64,000 bases of DNA from an uncultured Prevotellaceae bacterium (GCA_900314755.1 OMWH01000009.1:209179-273178); one strand, 5' to 3'. Shown: positions 19,182 through 29,206, counted from the first letter of the stretch. Notes: generated by a model from the sequence alone, not told the origin. Program-made: numbers and translations.

Positions 19182-20051
19182 TCACCTCTCCAATATCGCA
19201 TCACGACATTGTTCCATAAGCCATTTGGGGGTGCTGGTGGCACCACAGATGCCTACGGTATGGATGCCCTCCAGCCATTGCGGGTCTATCTCGTCGGGAC
19301 CCTCGATAAGGTGGGTATTGGGGTTGACACGCAGACACTCGTTAAAGAGCACCTTGCCATTACTGCTCTTACGACCACAGACAAAGAGGATGAGGTCGTG
19401 CTTGGCAGCGAAACTGGAGATGTTAGGCATGCGGTTCGCCACACTACGGCAGATGGTGTCGAAGCTCTTGAAGGTAGCGTCGGCGGAGATATGCTGCTGG
19501 ATATATTCGATAATCTGATGAAACTCATCGAGTGACTTGGTGGTCTGTGAGTAAAGATAGATGTCACGTGAGAAATCGAGCTTCTTCACCTCCTCGAAAC
19601 TCTCGATGACGATTGCCGACGACTGCGTCTGCCCCACCAGTCCCAACACCTCCGCATGACCTTTCTTTCCGAAGATGACGATTTGAGAGGTTAGAGGTAA
19701 GAGGTTAGAGGTAAGAGAATACTGTTTCTTTATTTTCTTCTGCAACTGCAGCACCACAGGACAGGTAGCGTCGATAATCTCGATATGGTTACGGCGAGCC
19801 AGCTCATAGGTGGCAGGAGGCTCCCCATGGGCACGCAGCAGCACCTTCACGTCGTGCAACTGCCGCATCTCATCATGGTTAATGGTGACCAGTCCCATCT
19901 GCCGCAGGCGGTCACACTCCATCCCATTATGCACGATATCACCCAGACAATAGAGCGTATTACCCTTTGCCAGTTCCTCCTCCGCTTTCTGAATGGCAGT
20001 CGTCACCCCGAAACAGAAGCCACTGCCATTGTCTATCTCAATCTGTAGCAT
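19182..20051 (-). CDS. ispH: 4-hydroxy-3-methylbut-2-enyl diphosphate reductase
   Basis: The last enzyme of the MEP pathway, an iron-sulphur protein making IPP and DMAPP. It has 289 residues. Cluster cysteines are Cys13 (GFCFGV), Cys97 (DATCPVV) and one in the FDTICRSV motif near 197. Residues 111-122 (YSLTSNLLPLTS) are not part of the family. They are the in-frame translation of a GAGGTTAGAGGTAA tandem repeat and sit just before the conserved IVIFGKKGHAEV. The gene is last in the A2M-DUF1573-meaB-ispH run and overlaps meaB by 14 bases. Confidence 0.95.
   Translation of the reverse strand: MLQIEIDNGSGFCFGVTTAIQKAEEELAKGNTLYCLGDIVHNGMECDRLRQMGLVTINHDEMRQLHDVKVLLRAHGEPPATYELARRNHIEIIDATCPVVLQLQKKIKKQYSLTSNLLPLTSQIVIFGKKGHAEVLGLVGQTQSSAIVIESFEEVKKLDFSRDIYLYSQTTKSLDEFHQIIEYIQQHISADATFKSFDTICRSVANRMPNISSFAAKHDLILFVCGRKSSNGKVLFNECLRVNPNTHLIEGPDEIDPQWLEGIHTVGICGATSTPKWLMEQCRDAILER
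19685..19717. repeat. Simple repeat inside the ispH reading frame
   Basis: GAGGTTAGAGGTAA is repeated in tandem (14-base period, 19687-19714) with flanking partial words. It is the same family as the intergenic purine repeats at 18944-19016 and 59709-59741. Confidence 0.85.
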
Positions 20052-21189
20052 TCGTCATTGAATTAAAATAGTCGTCCAACAGACTCTGGGCTGCCGTGAA
20101 GGAGGTCTGCTGCCCTGCGAGGACGGTGCGCTCAGCGGCAACCAGCCGTTGCTGTATTATCGGATTATTATAGAAGTTCATGCGCAGGTGCTCGTTGATA
20201 CTCTCATACATCCAGTATTTCGACTGCTCGTTACGGCGATGCTCAAAATAGCCGTTCGCCTTGACGAAGTCGATATACTGATAGATCATATCCCATATCT
20301 CCTTGATGCCCAGACCGAAGAAGCCACTATAGCACAGCACCTTAGGCAGCCAGCCACTCTCCGGCATGGGGAAGAAATGGAGGGCATTACGGAAATTGGT
20401 GGCAGCCATCTGTGCTTTGTCGACATTCTCGCCGTCACACTTGTTGATGACGATACCGTCACTGATCTCCATGATGCCACGCTTGATGCCCTGCAACTCG
20501 TCACCTGTGCCAGCCAGCTGGATGAGCAGGAAGAAGTCGACCATCGAATGACAAGCCGTCTCGGACTGTCCCACGCCCACCGTCTCCACAAAAATCTTGT
20601 CGAAGCCTGCCGCCTCGCAGAGGATAATCGTCTCACGCGTCTTACGAGCCACACCACCCAGTGAACCCGCCGTGGGACTAGGGCGTATGAAGGAGTCTGG
20701 ATGAACGGAGAGTTTCTCCATACGTGTCTTGTCGCCCAGGATACTACCTTTCGTACGCTCACTGCTGGGGTCGATGGCAAGGACAGCGAGTTTGCCGCCC
20801 TTCTCCTTCAGCACATGGATGCCAAAGGCATCGATGGAAGTCGACTTGCCAGCCCCTGGCACGCCACTGATACCCACACGGATAGAGTGACCGCTATAGG
20901 GCAGACACTTGTTGATGACCTCCTGCGCTTTCGCCTGGTGGTCAGGGTTGACACTCTCCACCAGTGTGACAGCCTGTGAGAGGATGGTCACATCGCCCTT
21001 GACGATGCCCTCCACTATCTCTGCGGCACTCAGCTCATGACGCTTAAAGCGTTTCCTTTGCAGATAGGGGTTGATGATAGAAGGCTGCTCAACCCCACTA
21101 TTCACTTGCAGCCCTGCGAATTCCTCACTATTTTCGGGATGGTCCATTGCTTTCTTTTTTTCGGGATTTCGGGATTTCTTATTTGACAT
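20038..21189 (-). CDS. meaB: MeaB/ArgK-type GTPase, methylmalonyl-CoA mutase chaperone
   Basis: A G3E-family GTPase that loads and protects the adenosylcobalamin cofactor of methylmalonyl-CoA mutase. It has 383 residues. The P-loop is GVPGAGKST near residue 110, with the downstream family motifs AIDPSS, VETVGVGQSE and NKCDG. The N-terminal 30 residues are charged and variable; Met15 is an alternative start. The mutase genes (mutAB) are not in the window. The gene overlaps DUF1573 by 11 bases and ispH by 14, so it belongs to a tight operon. Confidence 0.94.
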   Translation of the reverse strand: MSNKKSRNPEKKKAMDHPENSEEFAGLQVNSGVEQPSIINPYLQRKRFKRHELSAAEIVEGIVKGDVTILSQAVTLVESVNPDHQAKAQEVINKCLPYSGHSIRVGISGVPGAGKSTSIDAFGIHVLKEKGGKLAVLAIDPSSERTKGSILGDKTRMEKLSVHPDSFIRPSPTAGSLGGVARKTRETIILCEAAGFDKIFVETVGVGQSETACHSMVDFFLLIQLAGTGDELQGIKRGIMEISDGIVINKCDGENVDKAQMAATNFRNALHFFPMPESGWLPKVLCYSGFFGLGIKEIWDMIYQYIDFVKANGYFEHRRNEQSKYWMYESINEHLRMNFYNNPIIQQRLVAAERTVLAGQQTSFTAAQSLLDDYFNSMTNATD

Positions 21190-22246
21190 TAATCGGGATG
21201 ACGACTTTCGACTTATCCGGGTCGTTGGTGATCATCAGGATACGGGGTTTGGTACGTGTCTTTACCAACTGGTCACGATATGCCGTGATCTTCAGCTTCG
21301 TCGACTCACCAGTCTGGAGGGTGCTCTTCCCTAATGAAATCTTCAGTCCCCCCGTGAACATCTGGAGCGACGAGATGGTCAGCGGTGTACGCCCCGTGTT
21401 GGAAATCTGTATCTCATCCTTCCGTTTCGACTTCCCGTCGAAGGTGATATCCACCTGCTCCTCCGACAGGTACATCTTCGGCGCATACTGCTTCTGTGTG
21501 GCAGACATGGTCATGAGAGCCGGCAGCAGGACGGTAGACACCCCGATAAGATTCTCCTTCGTCGCCTTGTCACCCGGATTAGCAGCCAGATAGATAGACT
21601 CCTGTGTCAACCCATAGTCACTGATCTTCGCAGAGTTCAGTGTCACGGTGATGGTGGCATTACGTCCGGGACGTATCTCCTCGGGAGTCGTCACTGCCGT
21701 CAGATAAGAAGGCAGGTGCATGAGGTTAGGACGCATCAGGCTGGTGCCATTGTTATAGACATGGATCTGGTCGACAGGCATATCTCCTTTGTTGACATTG
21801 TCGAACTCCAGTTCGTTCTTGTCAATACGCATATTCCCCATCTCGATGGGATAGTCGCCCGAGAAGTCCTGGTAACTCTCCGACACGATACCCTTCATAC
21901 GGATATAGAAAGGTTTCTTCGTCCCATTCGAGATGATCGCTGCCTGCTTGTCGAAATGACCGAGCTGCTGGGCATCATACGTCATCTTAATCTGGAATTT
22001 CTCACCCATTCCTATGACCGTCTTCGGATACTCTACCACCGTACAGTTACAGTCAGGCTGCACTGACTCGATACGCAGTCGGCGGATACTCTTGTTCTTA
22101 AACTCAAACACGGCAGTGACAGGTTGCTGGAACCCCGTCTTGCCCACATCAACAATCGTTTTCTCTGCAATCAGTTTCTGCGCCAACGCTGGCAGTATGG
22201 CAAGCATCAGCAGGGATGTTATTATCGTTTTTCTGTTCATATTCAT
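21179..22246 (-). CDS. DUF1573 domain protein, exported
   Basis: A 355-residue protein with a signal peptide (MNMNRKTIITSLLMLAILPALAQ). Two or more immunoglobulin-like strands-only units follow. The first (residues about 30-120) has the DUF1573 pattern: VFEFKNKS, an RIESVQPDCNCTV block and a GxxFQIKMTYDA block. The function of the family is unknown. The fold suggests periplasmic or outer-membrane-associated interaction. Its ATG overlaps the stop of the alpha-2-macroglobulin gene (ATGA), so the two may act together in the envelope; that is inference. Confidence 0.82.
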   Translation of the reverse strand: MNMNRKTIITSLLMLAILPALAQKLIAEKTIVDVGKTGFQQPVTAVFEFKNKSIRRLRIESVQPDCNCTVVEYPKTVIGMGEKFQIKMTYDAQQLGHFDKQAAIISNGTKKPFYIRMKGIVSESYQDFSGDYPIEMGNMRIDKNELEFDNVNKGDMPVDQIHVYNNGTSLMRPNLMHLPSYLTAVTTPEEIRPGRNATITVTLNSAKISDYGLTQESIYLAANPGDKATKENLIGVSTVLLPALMTMSATQKQYAPKMYLSEEQVDITFDGKSKRKDEIQISNTGRTPLTISSLQMFTGGLKISLGKSTLQTGESTKLKITAYRDQLVKTRTKPRILMITNDPDKSKVVIPINVK

Positions 22247-25200
22247 TCAGTAATTGTCAAGGTCTCCGACTTCGCCGTGGCACGGTATTCCGGAGCATAA
22301 GCACACTGCACGGTACATGTTCCCGTCTCGTAGACACCAGCACGGTCGATATAGTATTCCGTCTCTATCACATGCTTACCCTTGGCGAGTCCATAATAAT
22401 AGTAATTGGTGGAGAAGTCCTTGGGTGAGCAGTAAGCCCCGTGATGATATCCTGAGAGTTGCTTGACAGGTTCCATACATGCCGCACGACGGTCGAGCAC
22501 CTGCACGAAATCGAGGTCACGTGTCGTGTTGATGGTGATACGCACCGTGATACGGTCACCGACCTTCAGGGAGGTGGGAGCAAGTATCTCACGCTTCACC
22601 GTGATACCGCTCTCCGAAGACTCCACCTCATGGGTCTTCTGCATAAACTGCGCATAGACGGCACCCCATGAAGTACCTGTTGATGTCTTCGTCGCCGTGA
22701 ACTCCCTACCCTTCGGTTGCTGGATAGCCGTCTTGACATAACCGACACCGGCAGTAGCCTTCGGCAGCTCTACCGGCTGTTTGTCGATGGCAAGGACTGT
22801 CGGCTCCTGAGCGGCAAGCAGACTGACATTGTCGAAGAGGAAGGCATAGATGGCATTGACACTGTTGATAGGTGTATCCCACAGCTGGGTACGCTTCTCC
22901 TGCAACAGCCAGCGGCGCATCTCGTTAATCGTCTGAACATCGTCGGGTGCCACATGCTTGATAGCCTCAATGGCTGCCACCTCTGTAGGTATCTTATAGT
23001 TGAACCACGAATAGCCCGCACGTGGGGTGTCGTAGTAGCGTCCCATCTCCTCAGTATATACGGAATACTCCTTCAGGCTCTGCACATACTCACGCGCCAT
23101 CTGCTGATCGCCATTCTGCTGGAGGATGATTGCCGTCATCGCCTTCTCATAGAGGCTCTGTGCCTTGATGTCTTTCTTCAGCAGTGGCATCAAGTAAGCC
23201 TTTGCATCAGCAGGATCTTTCTTCAACTGCCGGTTGGTGATCGCATTGACATACAACCACTGGAGAGCGACAAAGGAGGGGAATGACGGCTTGATACCTT
23301 TCTTCTCCCATTTCCTCATCTCTGCGACCATCTTGACAATCTCACCATCCATATAGCGCATGGCATTGTCTTTCGTCTGTTTAATGGTGTAGTCTATCTT
23401 GTCAGTACCGCCAACCATCACACTCAGGCGTGCCAGCATCTGGACCACCGTCATGGTGATATAAGGACTGCTGGGCATACCGGGATACCAGGTGAAGCCG
23501 CCATCACCAGACTGCAACTCATCCAGTTTCGACTTGGCAGTCTCCAAGCGACTGCTTATCAGGTTCCCGTCAAAGAATTCGGCAATCCGATGTTTCTGCT
23601 CCGTCTCCCTGTCAGCATCATTCACCCAAGGAGTCTCTGCAAGGATGATATCCTTCAACTCCTCGTTCTTCTCCAACTGGCTATGCAGAGAGGTCTCGTT
23701 ACCCTCTTCCCTGCTCCACTGCTCAAAGACAGCCTTTGCCTTAGGAGTCTGGTCCATGATTGCCTTTGCCAACATATTCGAATAAAGGGCGGCAGCCTGG
23801 TCGATAGCACTCTTCTCGTAGGGCTTGCTCAATGCCGACAACGACTGCACCATCAACCATGCCGGATTGTTGGTGTACTCGATGGTGAGTTTCTGCTGGG
23901 TAGTCCCTGTGGGGAAGAGTTTTGTAAGGTCTATCGCCTTTACACCCGGCTCATGCTGGGTAAACGGCACAGACTTCGTCACACGCTCCTTGTCAGGAAG
24001 AATAGGGAGATAATGCTGTTCACCATCCGAGAAGTCTGCACCCGCAGCCATCATCCTGCATACCAACAGCGAATACTGTTCTGAGGGCTGGTAACGGAAG
24101 GTGGCATGTCCTGTCTTTCCAGCCTCCACAGTGAAGGACTGCTGGTCGGTAAAGACAACCTTCTCCGTCTCCGGGTCTATCAGTTCGATACGAACCGTTC
24201 CGCTCTTCGCCTGTTCACTGATATTGAAGATACGCGCAGAGAGCTGAGCCTGGTCACCCATACGGATAAAGCGAGGCATATTAGGTTGCAGCATCACGTC
24301 CTTCTGGGCTATCGTCTCACCATAGAGAGTACCCGAACAGAGGTCTGTCGTATGTGCCACACCCATGAACTTCCACGTCGTCAGACTCTCGGGCAAGGTG
24401 AATTTCAGAACCACATCACCTTTCTTATCCGCCATCAGCGCTGGATAGAAGAAGGCGGTCTCCTGCATGTTCTCACGCAACTGATTACTCTCTGCCTGAG
24501 GCTCTTCAGCCTCTTTCTTAACAGGAGCGGCACTTTTCTCTGCTTTCGACTCCACTGCGGCAGCCTCCATCTTCATCATAGGAACCTCCATCGCGTCTTC
24601 CTCAACCATACCTCTTGCCCTGCCAGCAGACTTCATGAGTACATTCCTGCCATAACCCACAACCATAGGTCGGAAGAAACGAGGATAGGCATCATGGTCG
24701 AACGTGCTGAACGACAGTCCACGGACTGTCTCATAGGCAGGACGTACAGCACCATCGGCTCGGATTACACCGAAGGACATCACCGTCCATGAGATGCCGG
24801 CAGAAGGGATATACATGTTAGGATAGAGTCCCCAATGGTTCGAGGACAACTGGTCAAGACTCTTGTCATAGAGTACCGCCATCAACTGTGCGTTGGCTGG
24901 TTTGCCATCCTTATCCTTGATGGAGAGCCGCCACTCTTCCTGCTGTCCGGGCTTCAGGCGGTCGCGGAAGGTCTCCCACTTGAGCTTCAATCCCTTTTCT
25001 GGAGTAGGACGGTGGATTATAGTCTTATGACGATAGGTGACACCATCCTTCACCCATGCGAAAGCGAGTGTCAAGCCATTGGTATACTCCTTCTTATAGG
25101 TGAACTTCCTGTTCCATAGCGAGTTGCTCTCACGGATAAACCCTTCCTCTATAACCTTCGACCCGGATATCATCTCATAGGCGATATACAGGTCCTTATC

Positions 25201-27747
25201 TGAGGAGCCTACCTGTACGGTCACAGGCTTACCATCACGCGGGAAGGTAGTATGACTCGTATAGAACCAGTCTTTCGTCTCAATGGCAGGAGTCTTGTCT
25301 TCCAGACTGAACACCACAAACTTCATGTCGATAGAGTCACCCTCGCAGGCAGCCTCCAGGCGATGCTCGCCACTACGGATGTCGGTGCTGATCACGGACT
25401 CCTTCGTATTGGCAGCACACTCTTTCCATGCACCGCCATCCACACGATAGCGGACGGTCCCAGTGATATTACCGCCAGCCATGTTACGACGGTAGAAAGT
25501 CACAGGGGAGACCTCGTCAGCACGGACACGCTGTGGCATATTACAAGAGAGGGATGTTGCCTTTGTTCCCAGTGGCATACTCTTCGTCCCGCTATGGGTC
25601 TCACCCCCTTGGTCAGTGACATTAGCCACTACCTCAAAATTGTAGAACATCGGTCGGTGCATGTCTTTCTCCGGCAATACCATCGGCATCCTCACATCAA
25701 AGGTACCATCGTCCTTGGTGACTGTCTCTCCCGAATAGATTTCCTCGTCATCAGTCTTATAACCATAGTAGCCCACATTCCAATACCATGAATAGCTCAT
25801 CCACCAATAAGGAATGCGACGGCGGACGGTATATCTCACTTTTGCTTCCTGCACAGGGACACCGGCATAGCTGACCGCCTTACCCTGTACGGTGATGGTG
25901 TCACCAGCCTTGTAAGTCTCTTTATACTCTGAGAACGACAGCTCAAAGGTAGGTCGCTTATACTCTTCCACCCTGATGTTCTCGGAACTGTTATTCAGAC
26001 GGACGGTAAAGTTGCCGTTACGCAGTCCCTTGGGTAACACGAAAGTCGTGGAACACTTGCCGAAGCGGTCGGTCACCAGTTCCTGTTCGGCAACTATATT
26101 ATAGTTAGCGTCCCGCAACTGTGCCGTCACCTTTTTTCCCTCCACGACAGAGGTCTCGAAATAATTCTCCCTCGCATAGATAATGGCAGCCACATGGACT
26201 TCCTGCCCTGGACGATAGATGGCACGGTCGGTATATATACGGGTATACTCTGTCCTGCTCTTGTCATCATGGAAATAGAAGTCATCGTCGGCACTGATAT
26301 AACGGCATGCCGTATCATCACTGGTATAGACATAAATGGTATGGCGGGTATAGTCTTTCGGGAGAACATAGTTCACCTCTCCTGCCTCATTGGTGGTCAG
26401 CGTGACATGGTTCTCCTTAGCCCGGGCGTTCGTACCAGCGACCTTCACCTTTGCCCCCTTTACGGGCTGACCGGTAATAGCATCCACCACGATATAGCGC
26501 ATGTGGTCCTGCTGTTTGCTAATAGCCATGACACGAAGGTTCGTGACATAGTAGAATACCCGACTGACAGAGGTATTTGGCTCCGTAGAGAACTCCAGCA
26601 CATAGACACCATTGGGGAGTCCTATCAACGGAAGGGAGTCCTCGAACTGCTCATAATCCGCATAGGCAGGGAAGGTACGTTTCTGGAAAGCCTCCGGCAC
26701 CTCCACGGCACCGTCCATGATTTTCTTATAGTCGTCGTGATAGTTAATCGACAGGTTGTGATTACCTCGCAGTTTCGTACGATAAACCTTCATGGTGAGG
26801 GATGTCAGATGACGCAGTCCATTCAACTTGACCATCTGCTCCTGACCCGTCGGCTGTACATAATGGGGAATCTCGGCAAGGAACTTGGGAGCCACCAACT
26901 GCTTCCTGTTGTTCTTCAACTGGGTGATTCTGTCCCATTTCTCCCATTTGGCAATCGCCATATCCAGATAAGCCATCTTCTCGGCAGCCGTCGCTTTCGT
27001 ATGGTTTTCCATATACTGATAGCGCTCCAGCGCCACCTCACCGGCGACATCCAAGTCAGCATATCTGCTGATCAGGGAGTCCAGACTATGGATATACGCA
27101 CTCTTCTGGAGTTCCTCCTGCTTGTCACCCTGTTTATTCTCCTGTAGTACAGACAGGGCTGTCAGACAGGCTGCACGGCGATTACCTTTCTTATCGTAGT
27201 AATCATGCATCCACTGCCATGCCCCCAACTCCTGTCCGATGATATGCAACAGGTCGTCATCATAGATCTCGCTGTCTTCCCCATGACTCACAAAGGGGTC
27301 GTACACCTTGCTCTTCACCCTTCCCAATGCCTTGGGCGATGACAAGGCGGTAGTACGGTATTCCTCACTGATCGCCTCCCAGTCTTCTGAGAGCATGGGA
27401 TTATCCTGATAGACACGATAGAGGATGGTGGCATAAACCGCTTTCAATGCAACGTCTTTCGCCTGCTGTTCCTGTTGACGCAGTCGCTCTACAGCAGGAC
27501 CAAGCGAGTCCGGGGCGATATCCGCCTGTCGCTTGGCACGATAAAGGGTAGCTTTCAGCAACTGACCGTAGGCTTGCTCTTTCTGGGCTTTCTCCTCAAT
27601 ACGGGTCAGATATCTGATGACTGTCTGAGGCAGATCTTTGCTCTCTGCGGCACGTACCTCTTTCCAGAGGTCTTTATAGTCTTGTCCGAATATCCACATA
27701 GGCATGAACATTAAAATGGCAATAATGGTTAGCGCTTTCTGTTTCAT
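22243..27747 (-). CDS. Bacterial alpha-2-macroglobulin family protein, thioester-less
   Basis: A very large (1834 residue) exported protein with a signal peptide ending WIFGQ. It has macroglobulin domains through the first 1000 residues (AIYRPGQEVHVAAIIY is the MG2 signature), a variable bait-like region rich in Met, Glu and Lys near 1030-1080, and a terpenoid-toroid C-terminal half. The position where protease-trapping members carry CxEQ reads KPYEKSAIDQ (about residue 1305), so the thioester is absent. Such proteins are thought to inhibit invading proteases in the periplasm. It heads an operon with DUF1573, meaB and ispH. Confidence 0.9.
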   Translation of the reverse strand: MKQKALTIIAILMFMPMWIFGQDYKDLWKEVRAAESKDLPQTVIRYLTRIEEKAQKEQAYGQLLKATLYRAKRQADIAPDSLGPAVERLRQQEQQAKDVALKAVYATILYRVYQDNPMLSEDWEAISEEYRTTALSSPKALGRVKSKVYDPFVSHGEDSEIYDDDLLHIIGQELGAWQWMHDYYDKKGNRRAACLTALSVLQENKQGDKQEELQKSAYIHSLDSLISRYADLDVAGEVALERYQYMENHTKATAAEKMAYLDMAIAKWEKWDRITQLKNNRKQLVAPKFLAEIPHYVQPTGQEQMVKLNGLRHLTSLTMKVYRTKLRGNHNLSINYHDDYKKIMDGAVEVPEAFQKRTFPAYADYEQFEDSLPLIGLPNGVYVLEFSTEPNTSVSRVFYYVTNLRVMAISKQQDHMRYIVVDAITGQPVKGAKVKVAGTNARAKENHVTLTTNEAGEVNYVLPKDYTRHTIYVYTSDDTACRYISADDDFYFHDDKSRTEYTRIYTDRAIYRPGQEVHVAAIIYARENYFETSVVEGKKVTAQLRDANYNIVAEQELVTDRFGKCSTTFVLPKGLRNGNFTVRLNNSSENIRVEEYKRPTFELSFSEYKETYKAGDTITVQGKAVSYAGVPVQEAKVRYTVRRRIPYWWMSYSWYWNVGYYGYKTDDEEIYSGETVTKDDGTFDVRMPMVLPEKDMHRPMFYNFEVVANVTDQGGETHSGTKSMPLGTKATSLSCNMPQRVRADEVSPVTFYRRNMAGGNITGTVRYRVDGGAWKECAANTKESVISTDIRSGEHRLEAACEGDSIDMKFVVFSLEDKTPAIETKDWFYTSHTTFPRDGKPVTVQVGSSDKDLYIAYEMISGSKVIEEGFIRESNSLWNRKFTYKKEYTNGLTLAFAWVKDGVTYRHKTIIHRPTPEKGLKLKWETFRDRLKPGQQEEWRLSIKDKDGKPANAQLMAVLYDKSLDQLSSNHWGLYPNMYIPSAGISWTVMSFGVIRADGAVRPAYETVRGLSFSTFDHDAYPRFFRPMVVGYGRNVLMKSAGRARGMVEEDAMEVPMMKMEAAAVESKAEKSAAPVKKEAEEPQAESNQLRENMQETAFFYPALMADKKGDVVLKFTLPESLTTWKFMGVAHTTDLCSGTLYGETIAQKDVMLQPNMPRFIRMGDQAQLSARIFNISEQAKSGTVRIELIDPETEKVVFTDQQSFTVEAGKTGHATFRYQPSEQYSLLVCRMMAAGADFSDGEQHYLPILPDKERVTKSVPFTQHEPGVKAIDLTKLFPTGTTQQKLTIEYTNNPAWLMVQSLSALSKPYEKSAIDQAAALYSNMLAKAIMDQTPKAKAVFEQWSREEGNETSLHSQLEKNEELKDIILAETPWVNDADRETEQKHRIAEFFDGNLISSRLETAKSKLDELQSGDGGFTWYPGMPSSPYITMTVVQMLARLSVMVGGTDKIDYTIKQTKDNAMRYMDGEIVKMVAEMRKWEKKGIKPSFPSFVALQWLYVNAITNRQLKKDPADAKAYLMPLLKKDIKAQSLYEKAMTAIILQQNGDQQMAREYVQSLKEYSVYTEEMGRYYDTPRAGYSWFNYKIPTEVAAIEAIKHVAPDDVQTINEMRRWLLQEKRTQLWDTPINSVNAIYAFLFDNVSLLAAQEPTVLAIDKQPVELPKATAGVGYVKTAIQQPKGREFTATKTSTGTSWGAVYAQFMQKTHEVESSESGITVKREILAPTSLKVGDRITVRITINTTRDLDFVQVLDRRAACMEPVKQLSGYHHGAYCSPKDFSTNYYYYGLAKGKHVIETEYYIDRAGVYETGTCTVQCAYAPEYRATAKSETLTITE

Positions 27748-27775
27748 ATCGCATCGGGTTTAAGTTTATTATTAT

Positions 27776-27807
27776 GCAAAGATAAGGGAAATCTGTTGAA
27801 CAACCAA
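27776..27807 (-). promoter_or_regulatory. Promoter of the alpha-2-macroglobulin operon
   Basis: On the minus strand TTG (27807-27805), a 20-base spacer and TATCTTTGC (27784-27776) fit the phylum consensus. Transcription would begin about 25 bases before the ATG at 27747. Confidence 0.75.
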
Positions 27808-27812
27808 TTCCT

Positions 27813-29132
27813 TTAACGAGATTTAGGGATTTTAGGAATAGAATACCTTCGATGATAGAGGATTGTCTGGACAATGCTCCTTGTGAATAGATAGAATATC
27901 ATGGAAAGCCATAATCCATGATTTCCCATGAAATCCATCAGACTGATGACACCGACAAAGAATACAACAGCGGCAATGCACGACGACAATAACATTCCAC
28001 GGGTGGCAGTGATTCCAATGAAAATGCCGTCCCAGATAAAGGCTCCCACACCAGCCAACGGGATGAGGTACGCCCACCACACATAGCTGCGGGAGGCTTC
28101 CACCACATGGGGCTCGTCTGTGAGCAACCGAAGGAAAGGCATACCGCCAAGGACATAGACTGCCGTAAAGAGGACGACCATCGCAGCACCCCAGACGAAC
28201 AACCGTCCTACCACCTCCCGATAGGCTGACAGGTTATGCGCTCCCCAATACCTGCCTCCAAGAGCCTCACCGGCATAAGCAAAACCATCCAAGAAATACG
28301 AGAAGAAGAGATAGAGTTGCATCAACAGGGTATTGACAGCGAGGATAACAGCCCCCTGGCGGGCTCCCGCCGAAGTGAAATAGAGGTTGACTGCCACCAA
28401 GAAAAGCGTACGCAGGAAGATGTCACGGTTCACACGGAAGAAGGCAAGCCAGTCGTCTAACTTGTCTTTCCATAAAGAGACACGCCAACGAAGCATCCGA
28501 CGGTAATAGCGCCACCACAGCAAACCTGCCGCAGCCAGACCCGCATACTGTGCGATGACAGTTCCTAAGGCAACTCCCTCCACCTTCATGCCCCATCCAT
28601 AGACCAAGGTCAGCGATGCCATGATATTAACGATGTTCTGCATGATGGAGATAAGCATCGGCACCCGGGAGTTCTGCATCCCGATATACCAGCCACTAAG
28701 GGAATAGAGTCCCAAGACGGCTGGAGCTCCCCATACCACGATATTAAAATAGGTTACGGCAAGGGCACGGACATCATCGGTGGGATGGATGAACCACAGC
28801 ATCATCTCCCGCAAGGGATACTGCAACACGATGATGGAAAGGGAGATCAACAGGGACACAGACAACGAGCGCATCAGCAACCGCATAATGTCCTGGAAGT
28901 CGCGCCTGCCATGAGCCTGTGCCGTCATTCCACTGGTCCCCATCCGCAGGAAGCCAAAGACCCAATACACCAGACTGAATATCATAGAACCTACGGCTAT
29001 GGCTCCGATATAGGCGGCATCACCCATGTGTCCCACGATAGCAGTATCGACCAGTCCGAGAAGGGGCACCGTGATATTCGTCACGATGGCTGGAAGGGCA
29101 ATCTGTAATATTTGTCGGTCTCTCTGATTCAT
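27813..29132 (-). CDS. MATE-family efflux transporter
   Basis: A multidrug and toxin extrusion family antiporter, 439 residues, about twelve helices. The N-terminal helix carries LPAIVTNITVPLLGLVDTAIVG, the usual MATE opening, and the second half repeats the pattern. It is DinF-like in length. The start at 29132 (MNQRDRQILQ) was chosen because an in-frame TTG at 29144 lies inside the -7 box. The substrate is not evident. It is divergent from the small membrane protein at 29207. Confidence 0.9.
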   Translation of the reverse strand: MNQRDRQILQIALPAIVTNITVPLLGLVDTAIVGHMGDAAYIGAIAVGSMIFSLVYWVFGFLRMGTSGMTAQAHGRRDFQDIMRLLMRSLSVSLLISLSIIVLQYPLREMMLWFIHPTDDVRALAVTYFNIVVWGAPAVLGLYSLSGWYIGMQNSRVPMLISIMQNIVNIMASLTLVYGWGMKVEGVALGTVIAQYAGLAAAGLLWWRYYRRMLRWRVSLWKDKLDDWLAFFRVNRDIFLRTLFLVAVNLYFTSAGARQGAVILAVNTLLMQLYLFFSYFLDGFAYAGEALGGRYWGAHNLSAYREVVGRLFVWGAAMVVLFTAVYVLGGMPFLRLLTDEPHVVEASRSYVWWAYLIPLAGVGAFIWDGIFIGITATRGMLLSSCIAAVVFFVGVISLMDFMGNHGLWLSMIFYLFTRSIVQTILYHRRYSIPKIPKSR

Positions 29133-29140
29133 TTTTCTTT

Positions 29141-29181
29141 GCAAAGATAGTGGTTTTTACAGAAAAAAACATTATCTTTGC
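29141..29181. promoter_or_regulatory. Divergent promoter pair, GCAAAGATA...TATCTTTGC
   Basis: The -7 box of the MATE gene (minus strand, 29149-29141) and that of the 29207 gene (29173-29181) are exact inverted copies, 23 bases apart. The implied MATE transcript starts only about 5 bases before its ATG. Both -33 elements are poor matches. Confidence 0.6.
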
Positions 29182-29206
29182 GACAAAATACCAACAAAAC
29201 GGCAAT

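Noticed and set aside
26194-27147. 317-codon open frame antisense to the alpha-2-macroglobulin gene
   Set aside because: It is a shadow of a well-supported gene: no family features, no promoter or start context, and a composition expected of the reverse complement.
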